Assembly: GCA_000149265.1 (NCBI GenBank)
Contig: CH001355.1
Location: 1-64,000, forward strand
From: Ciona savignyi
Lineage: Eukaryota > Chordata > Ascidiacea > Phlebobranchia > Cionidae
DNA length: 64,000 nt
Direction: 5' to 3'
Shown here: piece by piece, positions 1 through 8,878 of the stretch
Layout: the number at the start of each line of letters is the position of its first letter
Numbering within the stretch: position 1 is the stretch's first letter
Program-made: the position numbers and the translations under genes
Notes under the pieces: generated by a model
The model's input: the letters and a program-made list of their open reading frames with translations, nothing else
Told to the model about the DNA's origin: nothing
The model's database searches: none

Positions 1-240
1 AGAATGCAATGCATGACATCCGCCACTATAAAAATCCATTTAAACTCGCGTCGTAAACAAGGGTTGAGCGTTAAATATCGTTCGCCAAAAACTTCGATTG
101 AGGAATTGTTCACAGCGGTCAAGTACCGACCATTGCAACCACGCAAGCGTTCACGTGGTAACGGTGGAACAATGGACATCGCAGCTCCAGTGTCCACCAG
201 AAACTTTAATTTATTGTTTTTGTCTAGTACGTAAAAGAGA
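1..240 (-). pseudogene. Retropepsin-like aspartic protease remnant (start of pol)
   Basis: One open frame of about 76 residues on the minus strand contains FLVDTGAAMS, the retropepsin active-site signature with catalytic Asp-Thr-Gly, followed by an IFIVADV stretch typical of the second half of the domain. It lies just downstream of the gag remnant, as in Ty3/gypsy elements. Reverse transcriptase and integrase, if present, lie to the left of the window. Confidence 0.75.
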
Positions 241-399
241 CGACTACGCGAGTTGTTTACAGGACACGTCGTCATTGCCTGTCGCTCACCTCGTTTTCCG
301 CATACTTGCAGGGTAAAACGCACTTGCTGGCCTTTGAAGCATAGGTACCAGCATACTGGCCTTTGAAGCATAGGTACCAGGTGGTACCAGCAAACATCC

Positions 400-1099
400 G
401 TTGGAGTGGTTCGAGTTGGCGTGTTAGATCGTCGCCTGCGGTATCTTTGACTTGTACTTCGACCGCGCCGGTAAGAAGTGTCGTACTTCCAGCGTTCCAA
501 ACGCTCCAGTCTTGCGATTATATCATCCAATTTGTTGTCAACTGGGGTTATTGCGCTTATAGACGGAGTTGCCGGTATGACTTCCATTATTCGATCTGCC
601 ATTGTAGCTTGATCGTCAAGGGAAAGTCCTTCGTTTGCGCTTAAAATCATTGTGACATTTGCGGGTAGACGTTGAAAAAATAGTTCGCTGAGAATGGTAT
701 TATCGCCGCCATGTGCGCCAAGTAGTTGCTTCATGTGGCGTAGTAGCTGGCTTATGGCTTTCTGTCTCCCAATACCTCTGCAGATAAAAGTTGTTGCAGG
801 CGTTTCCTTTCTGAAAGTCGGTTGTTCTAGCGTCGACCAGTTCCTCTTTAAGGCGATCAAAGGGGGATTCCTCCGTGGGATTAATGTTCCCGAACTTCTG
901 CTGCGTATTCGGGTGCTAGCACTGCAATAACGTGATCGAATTTCGCTCGTTGTTCGGTTATTCCCCTCATGTTAAAGTTGGCTTCGACTTGAGAGATCCA
1001 AAGCTGTGGATCTGCTGGCCAAAATTGTGGGAGAGTAATATGCGGCCACGAGCGAGCTTCCGCACCTGCCCCAGAAACTGGTGTTTGTCCTCTAACCAT
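400..1099 (-). pseudogene. Gag polyprotein remnant of the LTR retrotransposon
   Basis: The first open segment (1099-881) carries the conserved FWPADPQLW region and ends at a stop after VREH. The homology then continues in other frames: a LKEEL segment near 850, then RLPANV and ADRIMEV near 650-560. At least two indels are therefore present. In these elements Gag forms the cytoplasmic particle that packages element RNA. No single long reading frame survives, so I call it a pseudogene. Confidence 0.8.
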
Positions 1100-1144
1100 T
1101 CTGAGATTCTTGAATATTTCAAGGTTATTTAAAGGTTATTATAT

Positions 1145-1156
1145 CGGGGGTCACCA
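1145..1156 (-). other. Candidate primer binding site (tRNA-Trp type)
   Basis: The minus strand reads TGGTGACCCC followed by CGA. TGGTGACCCCGA is the complement of the 3' end of animal tRNA-Trp including CCA. The site lies about 45 bp before the gag remnant and just after the presumed LTR end, where a primer site belongs. One extra C interrupts the match. Confidence 0.6.
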
Positions 1157-1235
1157 ATGAAGGGGTCGCGAACTGGCGAGCTGATCTTAATCTCTTGCAG
1201 CCTTACATATAACCAGTTCTTACAACTCCTTAAAT

Positions 1236-1250
1236 CTTATTCAAATAGAA
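1236..1250 (-). other. Spliced-leader-like sequence in the retrotransposon leader
   Basis: The minus strand has TTCTATTTGAATAAG, matching 15 of the 16 bases of the Ciona spliced leader as I remember it (ATTCTATTTGAATAAG); only the first A differs. It is in the same orientation as gag and 94 bp upstream of the primer site. It is not followed by GT, so it is not an SL RNA gene; it looks like the 5' end of a trans-spliced RNA copied into DNA. Confidence 0.6.
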
Positions 1251-2631
1251 AACATATGAATTAATAACACGTTACCAACGGTAAAACTAAAAACGTAATA
1301 TAAAACTAAGCTTAATAAAACACAACCTCACTGCATGATCGTCAACTTGAAATGAAATAAATAATCAAAGTCATTGCAAAGAATAACACGCATGACTTGA
1401 TTTCGTGACGTAATAAATAAAGGGGACTAAATAATAGGATCACCACATTGTTGTTTATTTGAACTGGTTAAAAAATTATTGACAGGATCTGTGTAATGTA
1501 AATTCCCAGCCCGATTGGTATTCACCAACTAACAAACTATGATATGTGGCGCAACACTTTCCTGTTGTTTATTTGTATATTGTTGCGTGATTGATATCAA
1601 GCTAGAATCCAAAACGATCATCCAAGGATAGTAAAGCTGATAACAATAATTTGAAAAAACAGTGGGAACTGAGGTAACCAGAGCGCACAACATGGCAAAC
1701 TAAGCGGAATATTGTTAAAATGGATGCATAATGTGTTGTACACACCTAACCTTTCTATCTAGATCTGTTCGTTTTGCGTCTTTCTACTTTATCGTAAAAT
1801 TACATATTCGTTTAAATTGCAATTCCAAGGGATATCCGCTGTGAAAGGACTATATAGCATATATTTCTTCAATACTCCATATTTTAAATCCCGAAGCTAT
1901 GAATAGAAACTTTTTGGGTTTCTTGGATACCGGTATGACGTAATCAACCATTCTGATTACTTTTTGCTGAAATAATGAGAAATTCTTCTGGCGCTGCAAA
2001 CGATTAATTAAGATCAATAACCGACCAGACAATATCTACGCGTTGAATAGTGCGTTCGACGATATTTCGAATGGTATATGGCGTTGTTTCTCTGTGGTTA
2101 CCTACGACATGGAATTCCCAACACATTCCAACTACGAGAATGTGTACAACGGTATTAGTATATGCAAATACAAGATACATATCACGTCCAATTTATTTAC
2201 TGTTCGCCTCCACAGTCGTTAACTTTATATTTAAAGAACCAGTCCGTGCTTGTTGGAAAGAAACTGTGTTAGACAAACTTTAATAGGTTTATCAATACAA
2301 ATTTAGTTCCTATTGTTAGTCTTAGTGGCTTTGTGGGGAAGGCAGTAGAACTTGCAAAAATAAATAGATAATATAAAGGAATAGTTGATAAGTGGTAACA
2401 TTATGTTCTGAAAGTTTAAATGGGTGGAACGTGTCCTTTCTAACTAGAGGAACTCCACGTTGAATTGTTTATATCGAAGCAAGGTTAGCGTCAGTCCAAC
2501 AATATAAGTTGGTTATTAAGTCATATACATTCCCTAATGTACCTATTTATCTCACCATGTCGAAATATACTGTCCAGGTAATAAGATTACTTATCAGCTT
2601 ATCTGGAATTGGTGTAAAGTGATAGCTTCTA
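1251..2631. other. AT-rich stretch with no recognised gene
   Basis: Only short frames on either strand, none with a recognisable motif or convincing splice sites. The first part may still be U3 of the retrotransposon LTR; the last few hundred bases are the upstream region of the first PPxY gene. Confidence 0.5.
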
Positions 2632-2655
2632 ATGTTACATCAACCTTGGATTAAA

Positions 2656-3030
2656 ATGCCACACCTTCATATTATATTTGGGCGCTACCACAAAATCTAT
2701 ATCACAGTAACTGCGGGATATGAAGACTCGATGATTGCGGTTTTGAACCAGCTCTTCCAGGTCCGACTGCAGGAAAAGGAATCCAGGGTTGCGGATCTAA
2801 AGCAATACATGATGGTGCGGCAGCGGTATCAAGGAGTTTCTAGAATAATGACTTTCATGGAACAATTGATGTTGAAGTCGTCGGATGAATTGGAGAAAGT
2901 TGGTTGGAGGTTGGTTGATAATAGATCAGCGAAAGACACAAGTGAAATAACCTTCAGGTACAAACCTACTACTGAACCCGTTCACACCTCAGTACCCACT
3001 GAGCGACCTCCTGAATATAACGGGATTTAA
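2656..3030 (+). CDS. Small PPxY-tailed protein, copy 1 (unrecognised family)
   Basis: Single-exon frame of 124 residues. I chose the ATG at 2656 (MPHLHI) over the in-frame ATG at 2632 because the neighbouring paralogue begins with the same MPHLHI. No signal peptide or membrane segment is visible. The middle is charged and probably helical. The second half has ELEKVGWRLV, matching RFESIGWRLL in the paralogue, and the C-terminus is PPEYNGI. PPxY is the known ligand of WW domains such as those of NEDD4-family ubiquitin ligases, so a WW-binding adaptor role is possible but inferred. An AATAAA signal lies at 3163-3168. I do not recognise the family. Confidence 0.6.
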   Translation: MPHLHIIFGRYHKIYITVTAGYEDSMIAVLNQLFQVRLQEKESRVADLKQYMMVRQRYQGVSRIMTFMEQLMLKSSDELEKVGWRLVDNRSAKDTSEITFRYKPTTEPVHTSVPTERPPEYNGI

Positions 3031-3454
3031 TATGTTCGGGTTCGTGGGTTAACGAAGTCAAATATTGATTTTTAAATTGAAATTCGTCGAAATGTCCTAC
3101 AGATGGGGCCGTAAAAGCCAAACGACGGGCCCAAAATGCAAGAAAATGTTTGCATGTTTTTAAATAAATATTATTCGTGCAGTTTTTCTACCATTCTTGC
3201 AGACTTGAAACCACCTGGTTATATTCGTCTTCAACCTATTTGTTTGTTGCCGTTTTAAGGCATTTTAAGACAGCATTTAGTTTCGACATCACGAATAAAT
3301 CGATTTTGTTACTATTTATGCGAATCAAAATTGCAAGTTGTTTTAAAACTCGTGTATTAGCCCACCGTGATCGATTGGTTGTTATGCCTACATTTTATTA
3401 GACGGTAATTTATTTATTAAAAATAATTTTATAACAAATAAGATTCATAACAGA

Positions 3455-3602
3455 AGGTAGAACCCATTAATCCGCTGGGTTTAGGCAATGTCCGTAAAGT
3501 GCCTTGCCCAAGGACACAACCGACTAGCTAGCGACCAGTTTCGCACCTGCAACCTTTCGATTGAAAGGCGACGCACTTAACCGTTAGACCAACCGGCCGG
3601 AC
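3455..3602 (-). repeat. SINE-A copy (tRNA-derived), 5' half only
   Basis: Minus-strand copy starting at CCGGCCGG with a tRNA-like head: box A-like TGGTCTAACGGTTAAG, then GGTTGCAGGTGCGAA near box B, then the CTAGCTAGTCGGTTGTGTCC body. The 3' half is missing. It lies between the two PPxY genes. Confidence 0.85.
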
Positions 3603-3830
3603 AAAATTTGTTGCGTCTCACTTATCTTCCCATTGACATCACATAGATTTCATGTATATGGACGGGGGTTCCCCCGTAGTTTGGTTATTTATTGTTAGAA
3701 GTGCAATCAATAAATTAAAAGTTGTGTTTTAAACAGCTAATACCGCAAATACAGAATATATGATATGCATACCCGTTTACATTGTACTTGCAGAATTATA
3801 GCTTGGTAGCGGAAGGTAAATTCTACCAAT

Positions 3831-4187
3831 ATGCCTCATTTACATATTAATATAAATTTTCACAAAGTTAGTGGTTTCACTGTCACTCCTGGGTTCGGGG
3901 AAAGCGCGATTCAAGTTTTAACGACAATCCTCCGCGCGAATGTGCGGCCTGCTCGAAGTGACGTCACAGGCACATCGAACTTCATTTTGGAGTTTCCGGT
4001 CGATCGCGTCAGTGTGTCAAGCGCCACCAAGCGGAGCCTTCTCATTGGACATTTCGCTGTTCAGCTGTCGGATCGCTTTGAAAGCATAGGATGGAGACTT
4101 CTAAAATGTCAATCAAATGACCAGGGATTGAAAATGATTTATACATTGTCTACACACTGCCCCCCACCTTACAATGACATTTTATAA
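3831..4187 (+). CDS. Small PPxY-tailed protein, copy 2 (unrecognised family)
   Basis: Single-exon frame of 118 residues starting MPHLHINI, a diverged tandem paralogue of the gene 0.8 kb upstream on the same strand. Shared landmarks in order: MPHLHI at the start, a V-T-x-G turn followed by a short helix with I-x-VL, RFESIGWRLL around residues 83-92, and a PPPYNDIL C-terminus. The middle has diverged beyond easy alignment. No signal peptide or membrane span is seen. TTGCAG about 40 bp before the ATG could be a cis- or trans-splice acceptor for the 5' UTR. Possible AATAAA near 4510. Function unknown; the PPxY tail suggests WW-domain binding. Confidence 0.6.
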   Translation: MPHLHININFHKVSGFTVTPGFGESAIQVLTTILRANVRPARSDVTGTSNFILEFPVDRVSVSSATKRSLLIGHFAVQLSDRFESIGWRLLKCQSNDQGLKMIYTLSTHCPPPYNDIL

Positions 4188-4783
4188 ATGTTGTCCACAA
4201 TAACTTTGTGTTTAACATGACAGTTTTCCTCCGGACTAAACGTCCAATTCGTTCATGCACATTTAATAGATACATCGTGGTTTTCACTATTTGTCCGACC
4301 ACTTACTCGTCGTGATGTGTTATTTACTAATTTTATAATCAGTCACAAAAAAATATTGCTTGTATCGCAGTTTTAGTTGTTTGAAAATTGTGTGTTTACC
4401 TACCCTGTTACACTGGTTATAAAGCCTACACTTAATTAAGGTGGGAATTTCCGCAGAAACTTAGAATTTCCTTGGTTCGTTAATATTCCTGTTTAACAAG
4501 CAAAATAGAAAATAAATGTGGAAAGCCGTTTCGAATTTGTTTTCACCAATGAACTATAGGAGGCGTTCAACTAATTATTCTCCCTATCTCTCCAATGCAA
4601 ACTGACCTCACAAAAACGGCTGTCACTCAAAATCCTGACATAGGAAGTCTTAGATTTTTTCACAATTTAAAATTGAAGCATGGATCTGCAACCTAAACTC
4701 AAAACCCTCCAAAATTTTGTTTAACAACTTTAAGCCCATACCCCTTCGTACATCGCCAACTTTTTCTCAACAAAACAGCTAGA
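4188..4783. other. 3' region of the second PPxY gene; nothing else recognised
   Basis: AT-rich sequence without a defensible exon. It probably contains the 3' UTR of the gene ending at 4187. Confidence 0.4.
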
Positions 4784-5020
4784 TGCACAATCAACACCTT
4801 TATTTCACAAAGCACTGCTCCACGATTACAAAACTTTACAGCTAAACGAGAACACCGGCGCGCAGCCTAGCACATGCTGCTTTCAACCAAACAGACATTG
4901 GGGAATCACCACCATTGTTACTCAGCAAAACACTCGTTTAAAAACAATGACTCATGGAGGGTACCACTCGTCACATCCTGCCGTTCATAGAGGTCTTAAT
5001 TGGTTATACGCCATCTAAAA
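4784..5020 (-). repeat. Dispersed repeat C, uninterrupted copy
   Basis: This segment recurs at 61566-62023, where it is split by a SINE. Shared runs include GCTAAACGAGAACACCGG and TTGTTACTCAGCAAAACACT. On the minus strand it ends with AAATAAAGGTGTTG, a polyadenylation signal about 20 bp before the homology ends, so it may be the 3' end of a retroposed transcript. No coding capacity recognised. Confidence 0.75.
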
Positions 5021-5285
5021 TCTCCCACAAAATTGTTAGTTCACAACAAAGCATATCCGGGTCCCAAAGTCCAATGCGATTCAATGCATTACAGCATGGG
5101 AATGTCGGAATAACAATGGTCAGCTCTGATAAAGTGGATATTCTTTATAGATGACTTGTTCATAACTCATAAATATACTTGTAAGTGCAGGGAATCGTTT
5201 ACTGAAGGTTTAATAGATGTTTAAAATATGAAGAAATCTGTGGTTTTTCGCCTTATAACGTGATGTCTTACTACCCTATTTACCA

Positions 5286-5382
5286 GGGAAGTTTTCGACC
5301 TCCTATTTACTCGTCACCAAGACCGTGCCTTGTATAGAATACGAACCGGTCGCGAAAACCATTTGGCCACAAACCAATCCTA
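5286..5382 (-). repeat. SINE-B copy, diverged
   Basis: Diverged minus-strand copy of the second tRNA-like family: it keeps the TTTCGA / GCTCGTC-like / AAGACCG / ATTTGGCCAC order seen at 10205-10307. Confidence 0.45.
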
Positions 5383-5467
5383 TTCTGGGGTCTCAATATC
5401 GACATCTAGCGGTAAATCATGGGTGCATAAATTAGTTGATAGAAAATTTAAGAGTTTTCAAACCTGG

Positions 5468-5615
5468 CACCACCTATCGTCGAGATATCGAGGCTACTAG
5501 AGTTTGCTGTTGTGTATGATTGTAACGTTACTTTAACTTAGTAGAATCTAATAATCTACTTGGCTTAGGTGATGTCGTTTAAGTGCCTTGTTCAAGGATA
5601 CAACCGGTGAGAATT
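5468..5615 (-). repeat. SINE-A copy, diverged
   Basis: Minus-strand fragment with the characteristic order of CACC-TATCGTCG, TTGTGTATGAT, GTTTAAGTGCCTTG and GGATACAACCGG. It lies just outside the inverted-repeat transposon beginning at 5683. Confidence 0.65.
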
Positions 5616-6040
5616 CAATGTCCAACATTGCAATGCAATGTAGATTAATATTGAGATTTATTTGGTAAATGTCTCGTGTTAAGGCGGATGCACACATACC
5701 CGTCTGCGGCTGCCGCAGAGTGCTTACGGCGCGGCTCTGCCGCGTGTCAGTGCACACATCGCCGCAACGGGGTTTTTGAGCGGCTTGTGCGCCAATAAGC
5801 GGTCAATTTTCTCGGTCCTGCGGCGCTTGCGGCCGAGTAGAAAAATTTCTACTTTGCCGCAGAAGCCGCACAGCTACAAATCTGGTTAAAAGCAAAAAAA
5901 TGCATTTTTTTTAATATTGCAGCATAGTTTGGTTAAGAATTTAGCCTGGGATAGATGTATTGTTGTTTTGCTTTGTGGATTAGGTCCAAGACTCATATTT
6001 AACCAACTTTATTTAAAATTGTAGGATTTGTAGCCTAAAT

Positions 6041-6128
6041 ATGGACGAGGCATTAAAGTTAAAAAACGTTGAGGAAACCAATAAAGTAATTAAAGCATAC
6101 ATTATGAAACTGAGTGTGATCCTGGAAG
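6041..6128 (+). pseudogene. Possible first exon of the decayed transposase
   Basis: ATG-started open segment rich in Lys and Glu ending at GAAG/GTAAGA, inside the inverted-repeat element. It could be the start of the transposase gene or its companion protein; no motif is diagnostic. Confidence 0.35.
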
Positions 6129-6710
6129 GTAAGATATTAGGCTATTTAATTTTAATTATTGTATTGTTTCACTTTCAAGTGAAGTAAGATTACACAAAAA
6201 GCAGTGCTGGTATAATAGAATATTATTTAACTTCAAACTTTAGGAGGCACCAATAATACCCTGGAGTTAACTAGTCATACTGGAGGCACCAAACTAGATA
6301 ACTTACGTTTTTTTTGTGCCTTCCTATTTTGCTGTAGTATCTTGCCAGTTTTTTGTAAATTGTTGGATTTTCAGTTAACGCCATATTTGTTTTGGTATAT
6401 ATATATATATATGCCATTCACTCTCGTTATTACCGTTACTTAAAAACTTTCTTGTTAAACTTTCAAATATATTAATTGATCAGTGCACATTGATATTGGT
6501 ACCCTGTTTAGTTTTTTTGCAATGTTGTGGATTAGGCCTACACTGCAAAAACTACAAATTATTAAGTCATGCACTCCCGAGACCTTGTTGAAATGGCTTC
6601 CCGAACTGGTCGGTCACTCTCACTATATATTAAATATATATATTTGTATGGATGAGTATACCAATACAATACAGTATTTTGATAGTTAATTTTTATTGTT
6701 TTTTTTCTAG

Positions 6711-6830
6711 ACAGGTATGGGTACACGAGATGTTGACAGAGAGAGATTTAAGATCTGAGTTTGTCTTTTTGTGAAATTACAGAAGATTTGTCAGATGTGT
6801 TGGACAATCTGGAAAATTAATGCTAGTAAC
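6711..6830 (+). pseudogene. PIF/Harbinger-like transposase remnant
   Basis: Preceded by a polypyrimidine tract and CTAG acceptor. The frame reads VWVHEML-TERDLRSEF before a stop. A second frame then gives EITEDLSDVLDNLEN, consistent with the next part of the same conserved block after a one-base shift. The DDE catalytic region was not recognised. Confidence 0.55.
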
Positions 6831-8073
6831 CCATACCGGCACTGTATTAGTACCAAGCTGGAAAAGACAGAAAAGAAGAAACTACATATGATTGAATCAT
6901 TCATACAAGTTATATCTTCATGGACATTGGTAGAGGGGCATGAAGTAATGGTTAGCGGTTTGTGTTATAGGATAGTGGTCGGTTTGGTATTTCCACTCTT
7001 TTTAGAATATTTCAAATTTTTAATTGATTATTATAAAAAAAAATTGAGAAAGTTTTATTTCCATATGTACTTAAGTTAACAGTGTTGTTGGTTGTGGTCA
7101 ATGTTTTTGTGCAGAGTAAGTAAAAAAAATTCTTTCACATACAGAGATTGCAAAAAAGCACCCTGGCTGTAATGCACACAGAATCAAATTTACGCTGGCT
7201 TGAACACTACGGTCAATTTGGGACTACAACTTCATACTAAACTAGCTGATGTGGTAGAATTTTATTTCTCAGTAGAAATTCACATGACTGAGTCATCCAC
7301 ATGATAGTGATATTTATTTTAATTGTATATATTGTTCTTTTCTTACTGTTTCCATTTTGTTACATGTATGCCCTCTTTATTCAGTTGGTGTCTCCTGTCC
7401 AGGTCCACCAGGTGTGTGGTATTGAATAAAGTGGAGGACTTAGACAGCAGAGAAATATTGAATAAAGAGGACATGCATGTAACCATACTTTTCCTAATGT
7501 TTATATAATAATTTTGTTCCATGTGTTCTTTCAAATTTCTATCCCTTTGTCTACTATTGAATAAATTCCTCACTTGCCAGTAGTGATTTAATTGTTATTT
7601 TTTTGTATTGACAATGACGAAGAGAAAAAAATTTGACTCTTCGGGTAATCAGTTATGAACAGGTTAGCCCAGTTGGGCATTAAAACCACTCAACTTTGGG
7701 AAACATTTGCTGGTGTCGTTTGCAGTCAAAAGTTTAGTCAATTCTCATTAATCTCTTCTCTTTTTAAGTATTTTGCAAAAAATAGTAATCCTAACCTAAT
7801 ACATTGAATGAAATGAACTTATCTTTTGACTAGAAAATCAGTTCTGGGAAGGTATATGCCTAATCATAAACTCTAAACCCTTGATTTGCAAAGAAAAGGC
7901 CATTTTAGTACCAATCTTTGCATTGCAATAGCGTCCTTGGAAACCGGGCGGTGTGAATGTGGTGTGCATAGGTGAGTCGCACAGTCGCACAAGATGACCG
8001 CAGCCGCGCCGCTTACTGCTTGGGGATTCCCCGCCCGCAGCCGCAAAACTTGTCATGTGTGCATCCGCCTTAA

Positions 8074-8878
8074 CAATCATGTTCACTGGATTGCTCAGGT
8101 TGTATATTTTTTTTCAAATTTGATAAAGAAAAGTAGAATCAATTGGTTAAAGGCGTGTAATGCCTGATAACCGACCTAATACTTATAATCCAATGGCTAA
8201 TCAGTTCAAGATCTGCCGCGATACGACTACACCCGTGGGCATGAAACATCGCCTGAACCCACAGGAATAAAGTTGAATATTCCAGGAGAATCCCATGTGT
8301 TTCAGTGACGATTCTTTTATTGAAATATACGACGAGGCAGGCAGATAATACTTATTGTACAACAACGAACCAACAATGTGGCAGATGAACCGGCGTGGTC
8401 GAAACAAGAGGTATGTGTGACGACACAATGGGCTGTTCCGGATTTTGTTGAGACAATTGATTTCGAGCGATGCGAATTGTGTGGGTTATGACCGGACAGA
8501 AGAGGCGTCCAAGGCACTCGGGGTTTGGCAATAGAAACGAAGCGACGTCTGGGCGGTTGGGTCGAGAAAAGGGAACGAAAAAACGCAGCGAAGAATCCCC
8601 TTTAAAGAAGGGGGATGGTGGCAGTCGATTGAAATATTTGAACTTGAACGAAATACGCAGCAATAGTAACGAAAGCACCGATGTATGTAGCAGCATAATG
8701 GCCGCTGCACCAACAAGCAACGAAGTAAAACCCTTAAAACCATGATAGATGGGGTAAAACGTAATTAAAACTTAAAAACGCACATTCTTCAGTAACACGA
8801 TTGGAGTGACATTATAATTCGTGTGTCATCACATTATGACATCATATTCTGACGTCATCGATCACGTGATTTCACAGC
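8074..8878. other. 3' flank / probable 3' UTR of the FRS2-like gene
   Basis: No independent gene seen. On the minus strand an AATAAA (TTTATT on the plus strand near 8308-8313) could end the FRS2-like transcript, giving a 3' UTR of roughly 570 bases. A TGACGTCA palindrome (8850-8857) and a CACGTG E-box lie just after the stop codon. Confidence 0.45.

Larger units (their letters stand above)
1..1250 (-). mobile_element. Decayed Ty3/gypsy-like LTR retrotransposon, 5' part (left side runs off the window)
   Basis: Read on the minus strand, this is the 5' part of an LTR retrotransposon in the usual order: R/U5-like leader (about 1250-1157), primer binding site (1156-1145), gag (about 1099-400), a Cys/His knuckle-like stretch (about 390-240), then an aspartic protease running off the left edge. 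Gag is recognised from FWPADPQLW and, further on, RLPANV with ADRIMEV, all typical of arthropod/flatworm/tunicate gypsy-type Gag. The protease has FLVDTGAAMS, with the catalytic DTG. Gag is interrupted by at least two frame changes and a stop, so this copy is dead. A 29-bp direct duplication sits at 327-380 between gag and protease. The far end of the LTR was not located. Confidence 0.85.
5683..8069 (+). mobile_element. DNA transposon with 15-bp perfect inverted ends, decayed PIF/Harbinger-like
   Basis: The left end GGCGGATGCACACAT (5683-5697) is the exact reverse complement of the right end (8055-8069), and both ends are flanked by TTAA (5679-5682, 8070-8073). The sub-terminal 150 bp on both sides are rich in CGCCGC/GCGGC, unlike the AT-rich middle. 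Inside are a short possible first exon at 6041-6128 (MDEALKLKNVEE, then GTAAG) and a fragment after TTTTTTCTAG at 6710 reading VWVHEML-TERDLRSEF. The latter resembles the conserved start of PIF/Harbinger transposases. Stops and frame changes follow, so the copy is not autonomous. A TTAA target would be more usual for piggyBac or Kolobok than for Harbinger. Confidence 0.75.

Noticed and set aside
1236..1250. SL RNA gene
   Set aside because: The leader match is followed by ATTTAAGG, not a GT donor and Sm-site structure.
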